Assembly: GCA_964355945.1 (NCBI GenBank)
Contig: CAYHGE010000007.1
Location: 11,029-75,028 of the forward strand
Length of the DNA: 64,000 bases
From: CAIVAT01 sp964355945
GTDB taxonomy: Bacteria > Bacteroidota > Bacteroidia > Bacteroidales > FEN-979
Direction: 5' to 3'
In this document: in pieces, positions 17,434 to 26,893 of the stretch
Layout of the letters: each line of letters begins with the position of its first letter
Position numbering within the stretch: the first letter of the stretch is position 1
Position numbers and translations under genes: made by a program
The notes under the pieces: generated by a model
What the model was told of the DNA's origin: nothing
What the model saw: only the letters and a program-made list of their open reading frames with translations
Databases searched by the model: none

Positions 17434-20400
17434 TCAGGCCAGCCTGACTTTTATGTCATTTTCTTCCACCTTTAAATACAAACGATCGATTTTATTCTGA
17501 ATATTAATTGTAAAGGCAGTCGAAGTGGCAATTTTACAATAGGTGGCCGGGTCGGTCATTTGCCGGCCCTTGCGGTCTTTAAGGTATTTCTCTAAAACCT
17601 GGTACCCGCCAATGTGGTAGTTCCACATTTCAGGTTCAATACCTTCAAAATATTTGGTCGCGTTTATAAAAACACATCTCTTCTCTTCATGATAAACAGG
17701 CTTCTCCATCAGATCTTCTCCAATGCCTTTGTATTTCACGATCGGGTTGTTCAAAGATTTGCTTTTAAGTAGGTGAAGCTGGGTTAACTCTTCGCCCAGG
17801 GAAGCCAATTGCTGAAACAGGCTGTAATCGCTGGTAAAGGGGATGCGCGGGAAGTCTATCTTAAGGAACTCTGCATATTTCTCCCGGTAGATATTGCTGT
17901 ATAAAACCGCATAGCAGTAGTAGACTATCTGCTCGGGAGTTGGCTTTACTTTGTATGCTTTTCCAAGATGTTCAAATACATTTGGCGCTATATTTGGTTT
18001 CTTCCCATCGTTCCCATATTCCTGTTCCGGTTCAAACAGCATCATGCTTTGAAAGCCGGTTTTCTTTTTCTTTTCTTCTGGTCTGTAAAGGTAGAGTGGA
18101 AAAACATTGACCCCTCCACGATAAAATAAATTTACATCGAGAATTTTATCACTGATAAAAGATAAGTTCCAAGCATAATCATCCCCAACGACATATCCTT
18201 GTCGTCCTATACCCAATGCCATATTTTCCTTTAGAAGATGTTGCATTATTTCTCTTCTTGGCCGATCAATCAAATCGTCTGAATAAATGATTAACCGGGA
18301 GTCGAATGGTCGATATGCAATCGGCGTGATTTTCTCAAATAATGACAGATCAGAGTTGACTTTTTTTCTTGCAGTATCAATTTTGAATGTTGCAGTTTCC
18401 TTGATATTATAGGCTTCCTGGATAAATTCTTTTGGGAATTTGGCATCCTTGAATTGCCTCAATCTGATTTCCAGCTCAGATGATTTAAAAGAAATCACAA
18501 AATCATCCCGATGTGTCTTTATTCCAGATGAGTTTATGGGAAATATTTCGGGGATGCTCATCCATTGGTTATAGTGTTCAATCTCCTTTGTGTTCCTTTT
18601 AATAAAGAAATACCAGGGAGTTTTAGGAGTTAATAATTCATAGTCTTTTATATTCAGTTTATGATCCTCAAGCCATCGGTATTTCTCCTCTCTTAAGCCA
18701 AAAATATCCTTGTGATAAATTTTACATCCTTCCGCATTTGGAATTTTCACAAATATTGCAATGGCAGTTCCTTTCGTAATGTCAAATACGTTTTCGTCTT
18801 TGCTGCCATCAGGTGATTTTTCCTTCTTCTGGCTGTCGCCGTGTAAATCCAATATATAAATTTCATTGAATGTGCGCATTAAGCTTTGCCTCATACCTGG
18901 GAAAGTCACGTTATTCAGATAGCCATGATTGGTAATCATTCCAACAACTCCTTTACCGGCTTTGTGTATTTTCCACTGTGCAAAGCGTAAAAACTTCACA
19001 TAATCATCCTGCAGTAATTTTGGATTATGCTCCTTTAATGGCACGCCATCAATTTTGTAATAGCTTTGTGCTCCGTCTAAATCTTCCTTTAGCAGCTTTT
19101 CTGTCCACTCATTGTAATTTGCAGAATTTGCAGAATACGGCGGATTGCCCATAATTACCAGAATTGATTCCTCCTTTTTTATTCTGCCTGCCTCATGACT
19201 TTCGTCACTCAGACTTTCAAGTCCCGGGATTTGGGTCTGGCTCAGGTCTTCGATGTCGAGGGTATTGGTGAGGTAGAGTTTGAATCGCTCATCATCTTTC
19301 ATGGTATAACCCAGTTCTTCGAGCAGGAAGCTCATCTTGATATGCCCGATGGCATAAGGGGCCATCATCAGTTCAAATGCGTAAAAGTCTTTGAGAATGT
19401 GTTCGCTCAATAGTTTATTCACACCTCCTTCACCATACTTACCGATGTACTCTGAAACCGCAAGTTTAATGGCTTCAGCAGGGAAGGTGAGGGTGCCTCC
19501 GGCAGGGTCTAACAGGGTAACATCCTTGCTGGCCAGCCCATCATCCATGTTGAAATGGGTCTTCAGAATTTCATGAACACTGCGTACAATGTACCGTACC
19601 ACCGGTTCGGGAGTATAGTAAACGCCCCGCTTTTCGCGGGTAGCCGGATCGTATTCGCTCAGAAAAGTTTCGTAGAAATGCACGATCGGGTCTTCACCCT
19701 TGCCGGCTTTGTAATACCCACGTAAAATGTTGTTGACATCCGCAGCATTCAGCACCTCTGCAATGTCATCGACCATTACTTCCATGTGCATCGGTAAATC
19801 TCCCTGTGAAACGAATTTGAAAACATTTCTGAGAATTCCGATTGTTTTGGGAATTAAATCGTAAGCCAGCTTGCGGTTAAACCCATTGGTGCTTCTGGTG
19901 CGGGCTGCAAACATGCCATAGGTGATGGTTTGGGAAAACAGGTCGGCAAAATCTTTTTCAGTAAGCCGGGATATCAGAAATTTTTTAAAGGTCTCGAAAA
20001 ATCCGTACAGTTCGCCTTTTCCACGTTGCTGCTGTTCCAGCTCTACGGAGATCACCTCGTCGCGTAAAAACCGGGTACGTATGGCAAGTTCTCTGGCAAG
20101 TTGTTCGGCTGTGGTGACTTTTGGAAGGGAGAATGCAAAGAACTTAGCCAGAAGCTGGTTGAATTTTTCTTCATGTTCAATAGGGGGAGGAATTCCTTTT
20201 TTAGCCAGGGCAGAACGGGCAACAAACGTTTTGTCGATCATTTCACCTTTCCGATACAGCCTGAACTCGTAAAAATCGGTAAGGATAACATTCGGAAAAG
20301 TTTTCAGGTAGCGCTTGAGCTGTGCTGAATTTTCAATCACATCCAGGTTTTCACCGGGTTTCTTTGCCTCAATGTACCCGACAATGTTTTCCTTTCCATC

Positions 20401-20586
20401 CCAAACCCTGAAATCGGGGTTTCCTGCATCGGTTTTCTTTGGCAAAGTCGTGATCTGCGTTTTTGTCTTGCCGATACTTAATGCAAATTCCAAAAGAAAA
20501 TTTGAGAAATTGGCGTAATAGCTCTCTTCTCTGGCATCACCCTGTACTGTTGTTTTTGTTATTTGGTTCAGGTACTCCTTGATCAT
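17434..20586 (-). CDS. Type IIG/ISP-like restriction-modification enzyme (nuclease + N6-adenine methylase + specificity)
   Basis: 1050 residues. The N-terminus has a PD-(D/E)XK nuclease core: D58 in GNPDFRVW, E73 and K75 in YIEAKKPG. The methyltransferase has motif I LLDPAGGTLTFP near 358 and motif IV NPPY (VIMGNPPYSANS) near 480, the signature of amino-methylation of adenine. The C-terminal third is a specificity-type region ending in a YHIGGYQVLEKYLKDRKGR segment seen in ISP/IIG enzymes. There is no helicase domain, which favours a single-chain IIG enzyme over a full type ISP motor. It ends 16 bp from the convergent xdhD stop, so it sits tightly inside the purine region and is likely acquired DNA. 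Confidence 0.85.
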   Translation of the reverse strand: MIKEYLNQITKTTVQGDAREESYYANFSNFLLEFALSIGKTKTQITTLPKKTDAGNPDFRVWDGKENIVGYIEAKKPGENLDVIENSAQLKRYLKTFPNVILTDFYEFRLYRKGEMIDKTFVARSALAKKGIPPPIEHEEKFNQLLAKFFAFSLPKVTTAEQLARELAIRTRFLRDEVISVELEQQQRGKGELYGFFETFKKFLISRLTEKDFADLFSQTITYGMFAARTRSTNGFNRKLAYDLIPKTIGILRNVFKFVSQGDLPMHMEVMVDDIAEVLNAADVNNILRGYYKAGKGEDPIVHFYETFLSEYDPATREKRGVYYTPEPVVRYIVRSVHEILKTHFNMDDGLASKDVTLLDPAGGTLTFPAEAIKLAVSEYIGKYGEGGVNKLLSEHILKDFYAFELMMAPYAIGHIKMSFLLEELGYTMKDDERFKLYLTNTLDIEDLSQTQIPGLESLSDESHEAGRIKKEESILVIMGNPPYSANSANYNEWTEKLLKEDLDGAQSYYKIDGVPLKEHNPKLLQDDYVKFLRFAQWKIHKAGKGVVGMITNHGYLNNVTFPGMRQSLMRTFNEIYILDLHGDSQKKEKSPDGSKDENVFDITKGTAIAIFVKIPNAEGCKIYHKDIFGLREEKYRWLEDHKLNIKDYELLTPKTPWYFFIKRNTKEIEHYNQWMSIPEIFPINSSGIKTHRDDFVISFKSSELEIRLRQFKDAKFPKEFIQEAYNIKETATFKIDTARKKVNSDLSLFEKITPIAYRPFDSRLIIYSDDLIDRPRREIMQHLLKENMALGIGRQGYVVGDDYAWNLSFISDKILDVNLFYRGGVNVFPLYLYRPEEKKKKTGFQSMMLFEPEQEYGNDGKKPNIAPNVFEHLGKAYKVKPTPEQIVYYCYAVLYSNIYREKYAEFLKIDFPRIPFTSDYSLFQQLASLGEELTQLHLLKSKSLNNPIVKYKGIGEDLMEKPVYHEEKRCVFINATKYFEGIEPEMWNYHIGGYQVLEKYLKDRKGRQMTDPATYCKIATSTAFTINIQNKIDRLYLKVEENDIKVRLA

Positions 20587-20706
20587 GTAAGTGGTTTGTT
20601 ATGAAAATCATTGATAAGGATACTCATATTGCCCATGCAATATAAACAAATTATCCCAGTGTTTAATGTGTTCGGAAAGAATGTGCAAGCATTAATTAAA
20701 ATTTCC

Positions 20707-20714
20707 TATATTTG
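20707..20714 (+). promoter_or_regulatory. Candidate -7 box TATATTTG for the ATPase gene
   Basis: A perfect TAnnTTTG match in an AT-rich stretch, 15 bp before the ATG at 20729. It would give a very short leader. No good -33 TTTG was found 19-21 bp upstream. Confidence 0.4.
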
Positions 20715-20728
20715 AAAAAAACCAAATT

Positions 20729-22189
20729 ATGATTATAAACCTGAAAGTCAAAGGATTCAAAAACATCAAGGATCTTGATGTGTCTTTCGGACCGTTTACA
20801 TGCATTGCTGGTGCAAATGGGGTGGGGAAATCAAATTTATTTGATGCATTGAGGTTTCTCAGCGCTTTGGCAAGTAAAGACAATACGCTTGTTGATGCGG
20901 CTTTGCAGGTAAGAGATGAGAAGAATAAAAAAAGATCGGCAGCAGATCTGAGAAATCTTTTCTATCATGATGGTGAAAAATATCTGGATCAAATGGAATT
21001 TGTGATAGATATGATCATACCAAAGGCAGGGCTAGATCATCTTGGACAACCCGCCAGTGCTACGACAACCTCATTACGATATCATTTGGTTATTGGCATG
21101 ACAATGAAGGAAGATGAGTCCACTGGTGTGCTGGAGATTATCAGAGAGGATTTAGTCCCTTTAAAAAAATCTGAAATCAAGCCGGTGCTAAAAAAATTAG
21201 GTGCTTCTAATGAATGGATCGAGAGCATACTTGCAGGGAGAAGGCAAAATGCGACGCCGTTTATACAAACGATTCCACAGGACAAAATTGTGGCGATTAG
21301 CCAGGACCAAACCGAAGGTGGAAGGAGAAAGAGATTGCAAATTGATAAACTGCCACGAACGATTCTTTCGACCGCAACTGCCATTGAATACCCAACCATG
21401 CTGCTGGCCAAAAAAGAATTAGAATCATGGAGGATATTACAACTTGAACCATCTTCACTGAGAAGTACAGATGATATAATGTTAACGGAATTAAACGAAG
21501 TTTCAGCCAATGGGGATCACCTTCCTTCTACTTTATACAGACTGATCCATGATAAATTAATTGAGACAGATGTTAAATCGCAAATTGGGAACAGGCTGTC
21601 AGAATTGATTGACGATGTATTTACGGTAGACGTTGACAGGGATGAAAAGCGAGGTTTATTGACGTTAATGGTTCAGGCTAAAACCGGTCCAGCTTTCCCG
21701 GCAAGGTCATTGTCTGATGGCACCCTGAGGTTTATTGCGTTGTCCATCCTGGAGTCTGATCCGCTGGTGAGTGGTGTAATTTGTCTCGAAGAGCCTGAAA
21801 ATGGTATTCACCCGGAGCGGATTCCCGCCATGTTGCGTCTTTTACAGGATATTGCCTGCGACATTGAACTCCCTAGCGATACTGATAATCCTTTACGCCA
21901 GGTAATCATCAACACCCATTCACCATTGGTAGTTTCAGAAATACCCGAGGACTGTCTTCTCTTGGCATCTCTTGAAATCGATGACAATGGAAAGTGCTTT
22001 GAGTTAAAGCACTTAAGCGGCACCTGGAGAGATGGTGATATCATGGATAAGAATAGAATTTTAAAAGGCGATCTTCTTGTTTATCTTAATCCATATAAGA
22101 AGAACTTTGGAAAGAAACTTAAAACCCCAGATAAGCAGCGAGTAATTGATCGCGAAGAATTATGCCAGTTAAGTTTATTTTCAATATAA
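20729..22189 (+). CDS. OLD/RecF-like ABC-type AAA ATPase of a putative defence pair
   Basis: 486 residues. Walker A is GANGVGKS at 28-35, followed by NLFDALRFL as in AAA_21 proteins. A long insert (~100-330) separates it from the signature-like LSDGTLRFIAL and Walker B CLEEPENGIHP, and INTHSPLVVSEIP is the switch-histidine region. There is no C-terminal TOPRIM domain. The next gene, 12 bp downstream, carries a TOPRIM-like fold, so the two resemble a split OLD nuclease or the ATPase + effector layout of AbiL/PARIS-type anti-phage systems. It lies next to a divergent restriction-modification gene. The defence role is inferred from architecture and position. Confidence 0.8.
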   Translation: MIINLKVKGFKNIKDLDVSFGPFTCIAGANGVGKSNLFDALRFLSALASKDNTLVDAALQVRDEKNKKRSAADLRNLFYHDGEKYLDQMEFVIDMIIPKAGLDHLGQPASATTTSLRYHLVIGMTMKEDESTGVLEIIREDLVPLKKSEIKPVLKKLGASNEWIESILAGRRQNATPFIQTIPQDKIVAISQDQTEGGRRKRLQIDKLPRTILSTATAIEYPTMLLAKKELESWRILQLEPSSLRSTDDIMLTELNEVSANGDHLPSTLYRLIHDKLIETDVKSQIGNRLSELIDDVFTVDVDRDEKRGLLTLMVQAKTGPAFPARSLSDGTLRFIALSILESDPLVSGVICLEEPENGIHPERIPAMLRLLQDIACDIELPSDTDNPLRQVIINTHSPLVVSEIPEDCLLLASLEIDDNGKCFELKHLSGTWRDGDIMDKNRILKGDLLVYLNPYKKNFGKKLKTPDKQRVIDREELCQLSLFSI

Positions 22190-22201
22190 CCCATAGATTC
22201 C

Positions 22202-22828
22202 ATGCATTTAAATTATGTTTTAATATCTGACGGTTCATCTGACGAAGCATTGCTTCCAATTCTGGAAAATGCCATGAAATTGAATTCAAAATTCAAGTCA
22301 TTTCAGGGTAGGCGGGCTGATTTTTCGAGATACAATAAACCAGTGAAAAAGTTGGAGGATAAAATAGACTGTGCGGTTGATTTGTACGATCCGGATGTGC
22401 TGTTTATTCACCGTGATGCAGAAAATCAACCAATTGATCACCGGTCGAATGAAATTGAAATTGCCCTGTCAAAAAGTAAAATTCTGAAATCATCACGATT
22501 GACTTACGTAACAGTGATTCCCGTAAGGATGACTGAAGCATGGCTGCTCATAGATGTAAATGCAATCAAATGTGCCTCCGGGAATCCCAATTCGGAATTT
22601 TTATGCATACTACCCCCACCATGGAAACTCGAAAATGAACCCGATCCAAAATTGTTGCTTGAGAAATTGATCAAAGACAGCAGCTGTCTTAATAAACGAC
22701 GATTAAAAAAACTGAATATCCGTCATGCCATTCAACTTGTACCGAGATATATTAACGATTTTTCTTCATTGAAGGAATTACCATCTTACAAATTTCTAAT
22801 CAAGCAGATTGTTGAGAAACTAAATTAG
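22202..22828 (+). CDS. Small TOPRIM-like (DUF4276-type) effector partner of the ATPase
   Basis: 208 residues. The N-terminus YVLISDGSSDEALLPIL and the strand PDVLFIHRDAEN give the acidic pattern (one acidic residue after strand 1, a D-x-E after strand 3) seen in TOPRIM-like nucleases of the DUF4276/RloB group. VTVIPVRMTEAWLL matches the 'P.xxxExWLL' segment common in these proteins. It starts 12 bp after the ATPase gene on the same strand. In comparable pairs the ATPase senses infection and the TOPRIM protein cleaves nucleic acid; here this is inference. Confidence 0.65.
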   Translation: MHLNYVLISDGSSDEALLPILENAMKLNSKFKSFQGRRADFSRYNKPVKKLEDKIDCAVDLYDPDVLFIHRDAENQPIDHRSNEIEIALSKSKILKSSRLTYVTVIPVRMTEAWLLIDVNAIKCASGNPNSEFLCILPPPWKLENEPDPKLLLEKLIKDSSCLNKRRLKKLNIRHAIQLVPRYINDFSSLKELPSYKFLIKQIVEKLN

Positions 22829-22895
22829 ATCATAGTATACTTCTCTCTCCATAACCGTTTGCCAAGTAATTTTTTACAAACCTCTAGAAAAAAGT

Positions 22896-23243
22896 ATGGA
22901 ACACCTCAACCGAAACGCCATCTCCGTTTCTGCAAAAAAACCAATGATCGACTGGGTAAATTCAATGGATCCTGTTCATCCAATCAAGTTCAGAATTCCA
23001 TTAAATTACGATGAATCAACTATTTATCTCATTGAGGAAATAGAGACAGAGGAGGATTTCGAAGAATGGATCAGGGAAAACTATCTGGCAATCTTTGAAG
23101 AAGAACTTTTCAGCTGGATAACAGATGATTCGAAATGGCCCGACTCGCTTACCTATGAATTGTTTACTAAATGGATCCAAGTTGCTTACCAATCCATAGT
23201 GGTCGATTTAAATGATGATCAACCATTAAAATATGATGAATAA
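22896..23243 (+). CDS. Acidic 115-aa protein of unknown function coupled to ssnA
   Basis: 115 residues, strongly acidic, with no signal peptide, membrane segment or recognisable motif. Aromatic/acidic stretches (IEETEEDFEEWI-like, then FEEELFSWITDDSKWPD) suggest a small helical fold. Its end overlaps the ssnA start by 11 bp, an arrangement that usually means translational coupling, so it probably functions with ssnA in purine breakdown. It could be an assembly factor or regulator. I do not recognise the family. Confidence 0.7.
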   Translation: MEHLNRNAISVSAKKPMIDWVNSMDPVHPIKFRIPLNYDESTIYLIEEIETEEDFEEWIRENYLAIFEEELFSWITDDSKWPDSLTYELFTKWIQVAYQSIVVDLNDDQPLKYDE

Positions 23244-24522
23244 TTCTTCACAACCTATGCTCATCCTTAAAAACGGCACCTACATCGACTGGCAAACCTT
23301 CACATTTACTCAATCAGACCTCTTTGTCGAAGAGGGTTCTAATGGCAGCATGGTCATTTCTGTGGGGGAAAACCTCCCCCGGGAGAATTTCCAGGTGATC
23401 GACTGTACCGGCAAATTCATCACCAAATCATTTGCCAACGGCCATCATCATGTCTATTCGGCATTGGCTTGCGGAATGCCGGCTCCGAAGAAGAACCCGG
23501 ACAATTTCAAGGAGATCCTGCAATATGTGTGGTGGAACCTCGACAAAGCACTTGACCTGGAAATGATCCGCTCGAGTGCGCTCGTAACGGCGATTGCCTG
23601 CGCAAAGAACGGAGTCACCTTCGTGGTTGATCACCATGCATCGCCCTTTGCCGTTGAAGGAAGTCTGGAAACCATTGCCCGGGCTTTTGATGAGGTTGGG
23701 GTTGGTCATTTATTGTGTTATGAAATATCCGACCGGGACGGGATGGAAATTGCACAAAAGGGGCTTGCCGAAACCGCAGCATATTTGTCAAAACGTCAGG
23801 GACTTGTTGGCTTGCATGCTTCGTTTACTGTCGGGAATGATACCCTGAAACAGGCAGTTCAACTGGCTGCAAAAACAAATTCAGGGATACACATTCATGT
23901 TGCAGAAGACAAATCTGACGAAGACCATTGTGTGGAACAATACCATCATCGGGTAATTGAACGCCTTTCGGAAGCAGGCGTGCTGCAGTTTCCCAAAACC
24001 ATTCTGGCACATTGCCTGCATCTCAATGATCATGAGCGGGGGCTGGTGGAAGGCTCACCTGTATGGGTGGTGCAGAACATGGAGAGCAACCTTAATAATT
24101 CTGTCGGTTTTTTTAACTCCAAAGGGTTGGGAAGCAGGATCATGCTGGGAACCGATGGCATGCACAGCGACATGCTGCGCAGTGCAAAGGCTGCATTTTT
24201 CGCCGGCCACAATTTCGATGCAATTGATTATCCCGGAACATACAGCAGATTCAGGAATGTGCATCATTATTTAAAATCCAATGAATTTACCGGTGATGGT
24301 GACAATAATCTTGTGGTTCTGGATTACCACACACCAAACCCGTTGACGACTGATAACTTTTTGGGTCATTTCCTCTTCGGTATTGAATCAGGATCTGTGC
24401 TGCATGTGATTTCCCGGGGGAAACTCATTGTCAAAGACGGGAAAATTCTAACCGTCAGTGAAGAGAAAATCCTTGAAGAGTCGCAGGCACAGGCAATGCG
24501 ACTCTGGAAGAAAATGCAGTAA
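23233..24522 (+). CDS. ssnA: SsnA-type amidohydrolase
   Basis: 429 residues; an ATG at 23236 is equally possible. It is an amidohydrolase-superfamily TIM barrel. The first metal motif is NGHHHVYSAL (histidines 71-73), followed by VDHHASP, HIHVAEDKSDE (fourth strand), LAHCLHL and LGTDGMHSDML, which carries the fifth-strand Asp. The family includes guanine and S-adenosylhomocysteine deaminases. SsnA proteins are regularly encoded beside ygfK and xdhD and are reported among genes required for anaerobic urate breakdown. The likely step is hydrolysis of a cyclic amide or amidine bond in a purine-derived intermediate. The gene is coupled to the 115-aa gene and runs tail to tail with ygeW, 1 bp apart. 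Confidence 0.9.
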   Translation: MMNNSSQPMLILKNGTYIDWQTFTFTQSDLFVEEGSNGSMVISVGENLPRENFQVIDCTGKFITKSFANGHHHVYSALACGMPAPKKNPDNFKEILQYVWWNLDKALDLEMIRSSALVTAIACAKNGVTFVVDHHASPFAVEGSLETIARAFDEVGVGHLLCYEISDRDGMEIAQKGLAETAAYLSKRQGLVGLHASFTVGNDTLKQAVQLAAKTNSGIHIHVAEDKSDEDHCVEQYHHRVIERLSEAGVLQFPKTILAHCLHLNDHERGLVEGSPVWVVQNMESNLNNSVGFFNSKGLGSRIMLGTDGMHSDMLRSAKAAFFAGHNFDAIDYPGTYSRFRNVHHYLKSNEFTGDGDNNLVVLDYHTPNPLTTDNFLGHFLFGIESGSVLHVISRGKLIVKDGKILTVSEEKILEESQAQAMRLWKKMQ

Positions 24523-24523
24523 G

Positions 24524-25693
24524 TTATCTGACCCTTTTCCCGGCGACATGTTCCAGGTTCTGCAGCATCCCGGAAGGATCTTCGAAGCGGTTGGTGAGCA
24601 TCATCGCGGCAATGATATAGGGTTTAAAGCCAGCCTGCTTGTACAAAGGTACACGATAGCGTTCAAAAACAGTGGCAGCCACTTCACCTTCATTGCATGA
24701 AACTCCTGAGATGTCTGCAGGCAGGCAATGCATGTACAGCGCTTTTCCCTCTATTGTAAGCTTCATTTTTTCTTCGGTACACTCCCAGTTTTTATATTTT
24801 GCATTGTTGGCAAGGCACTCTTTTTCCAGTCCTTTGAGGCCATCATGGTCGTTGTTCCGAAGCAGTCCGGTTCGCCTTTCCATTACGTGAAACGGAGCCC
24901 AGCTCTTGGGATAGACGATGTCAGCATCTTTAAAAGCCTCTTCCATGGAGTTCACCACCCGGAAATTACCACCACTTTCATCGGCTTGTTTTCCGGATAA
25001 TTCAACTACTTCGGGGATAAGTCCGTAGCCCTCCGGGTATGCCAGGTCGACCTTCATTCCCATCCGGGTCATCAACCCGATGATGCCTTGGGGAACAGAG
25101 AGTGGCTTCCCATAACTTGGTGAATAGGCCCAGGTCATGGCTATTTTTTTGCCCTTCAGATTTTCCAGTGAACCGAAAACCGTCTTAAGGTGCAGCAGGT
25201 CAGCCATGGATTGTGTTGGGTGATCAATGTCGCACTGCAGGTTGATGATGCCCGGCCGCTGGGGCAATACGCCATCGGCAAATGCTTCATCGAGCGCAGC
25301 TCCAACTTCGCGCATATAGGTGTTTCCTGCACCAAGGTACATATCATCGCGGATGCCGATGATGTCGCTGAGGAAGGAGATCATGGCAGAAGTTTCCCGC
25401 ACGGTTTCACCATGCGCAATCTGTGATTTGCCTTCGTCAAGGTCCTGTACTGCCAGTCCCAGCAGATTGGCCGCGGAGGCAAAGGAAAACCTGGTCCTGG
25501 TTGAGTTGTCACGAAACTGTGAAATGGCAAGTCCGGAGTCGAAACACCTCGGTGAGATGTTCCGGTCACGGAGCATTTTCAGGTCTTCTGCAACTGTAAG
25601 AATTGTTTCAAGGTCTTCAAGGCTCTTTTCCCAGGTCAGGAGGAAGTCTTTGCCATAAAGGCCGGCAGTGGATGATGTTTTTTTTGTATTCAT
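24524..25693 (-). CDS. ygeW: YgeW-type knotted carbamoyltransferase
   Basis: 389 residues. The carbamoyl-phosphate motif STRTR is at 64-68, HPTQSMADLLHL at 158-169, and MHCLPADISG near the C-terminus matches the HCLP loop of transcarbamylases. The length and extra loops fit the knotted YgeW/UTC group rather than ornithine or aspartate transcarbamylase. It is expected to run in the catabolic direction, phosphorolysing a ureido group to carbamoyl phosphate, from which carbamate kinase would yield ATP. The kinase is not in the window. It starts 6 bp after ygeY on the same strand, so the two are an operon. Confidence 0.92.
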   Translation of the reverse strand: MNTKKTSSTAGLYGKDFLLTWEKSLEDLETILTVAEDLKMLRDRNISPRCFDSGLAISQFRDNSTRTRFSFASAANLLGLAVQDLDEGKSQIAHGETVRETSAMISFLSDIIGIRDDMYLGAGNTYMREVGAALDEAFADGVLPQRPGIINLQCDIDHPTQSMADLLHLKTVFGSLENLKGKKIAMTWAYSPSYGKPLSVPQGIIGLMTRMGMKVDLAYPEGYGLIPEVVELSGKQADESGGNFRVVNSMEEAFKDADIVYPKSWAPFHVMERRTGLLRNNDHDGLKGLEKECLANNAKYKNWECTEEKMKLTIEGKALYMHCLPADISGVSCNEGEVAATVFERYRVPLYKQAGFKPYIIAAMMLTNRFEDPSGMLQNLEHVAGKRVR

Positions 25694-25699
25694 GGGAAC

Positions 25700-26893
25700 T
25701 TATTCGGATAAGTAATATGCAATTGCTGTATAAAATGCTGATGCCGCCACCAGATCGCTCACCAGCACCTTTTCGTTCGGAGCGTGGGCGAGAACTTCAT
25801 TTCCCGGTCCAAACCCGATACACGGGATCTTGTAGTAGCCGTTAATGGTAACTCCGTTGGTAGAAAAGGTCCATTTATCGGTGAGCGGCTCCTTGTCGAA
25901 GAGACCTGCAAAGGCCTCCTGGGCACGAACAACGAGATGATGATCCTCTTCGATTTTCCAGGTAGGATAGTACTTCTCCATTCCGTATTGAAGCCCGGTA
26001 TATGCAGTCTCCTTGTATTGCAGCACTTCAACGACTGCATCCATCTCTTTTACTATTTCCCGGATCTCAGCCAGGGCCGATTCTTTGGTTTCGCCCCAGG
26101 TAAGCCGGCGGTCGAGGTGAATGCGGGCATAGTCGGCCACTGCACATAGGGAGGGGCTTCCTGAAACAAATTCAGAAAGGGTCACACTGCCTTTTCCCAG
26201 GAATTCATCGGATTGCAACCGTTCGTTCAGTTGTTCGATGGCGAGACAGGCACGGGAGGCCATATAGATCGCGTTTTTTCCGCGTTCAGGGGCTGATCCG
26301 TGGGAAGAGATGCCTTTAAAAGTAACGGCAATCTCCATTCTTCCTCGGTGACCACGGTAGATGTTGAGGTTGGTTGGTTCGGTGATGACCACAAAATCAG
26401 GAACGATCTTCTCCTCTTCCACAATGTATTTCCAGCACAAACCGTCGCAATCCTCTTCCATGACAGTCCCGGTGAAGTATATGGTGAGGTCGCGGTCGAA
26501 TGCGAGTTCCTTGAGCATACGCCCGGCAGTGACAAATGCGGCCGGACCGCCTTTCTGGTCGACCGTTCCGCGGCCATGGACAAATCCGTCACGGATTTCT
26601 CCGGAAAATGGGTCGGTTGACCAGTTGGCGAGAATTCCGGTATCTACAGTATCGATATGACCATCAAATGCAAGGATTTTGCTGCCGTTTCCGATCCGGC
26701 CGATCACATTGCCAAGTCCGTCGGTGCGTACTTCATCGAATCCGGCCTCCACCATCTGGCGCTTCAGCTCTTCAGCCATGGCTTTTTCCCCGGTGCTGAG
26801 GGAGGTGATTTTAATGAGTTTTGAGAGGTTATTTGCAGTGTAGTCCTGATATGATTCTGCAAGTGCGTTGATTTTTTTCAGAAGTTCTTCCAA
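25700..26893 (-). CDS. ygeY: YgeY-type M20 metallohydrolase
   Basis: 397 residues. M20 di-zinc motifs are visible: DGHIDTVD (H79, catalytic D81), GRGTVDQKGG (D112) and MEEDCDG (general base and metal glutamates), with GRMEIAVTFKGISSHGSAPE as the dimerisation-domain entry. The family was named for co-occurrence with selenium metabolism but is now linked to purine catabolism. It probably hydrolyses a ureido or amide bond of an open-chain urate-derived acid and passes the product to YgeW, encoded directly downstream. Its upstream region holds the gldA remnant. Confidence 0.92.
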   Translation of the reverse strand: MEELLKKINALAESYQDYTANNLSKLIKITSLSTGEKAMAEELKRQMVEAGFDEVRTDGLGNVIGRIGNGSKILAFDGHIDTVDTGILANWSTDPFSGEIRDGFVHGRGTVDQKGGPAAFVTAGRMLKELAFDRDLTIYFTGTVMEEDCDGLCWKYIVEEEKIVPDFVVITEPTNLNIYRGHRGRMEIAVTFKGISSHGSAPERGKNAIYMASRACLAIEQLNERLQSDEFLGKGSVTLSEFVSGSPSLCAVADYARIHLDRRLTWGETKESALAEIREIVKEMDAVVEVLQYKETAYTGLQYGMEKYYPTWKIEEDHHLVVRAQEAFAGLFDKEPLTDKWTFSTNGVTINGYYKIPCIGFGPGNEVLAHAPNEKVLVSDLVAASAFYTAIAYYLSE

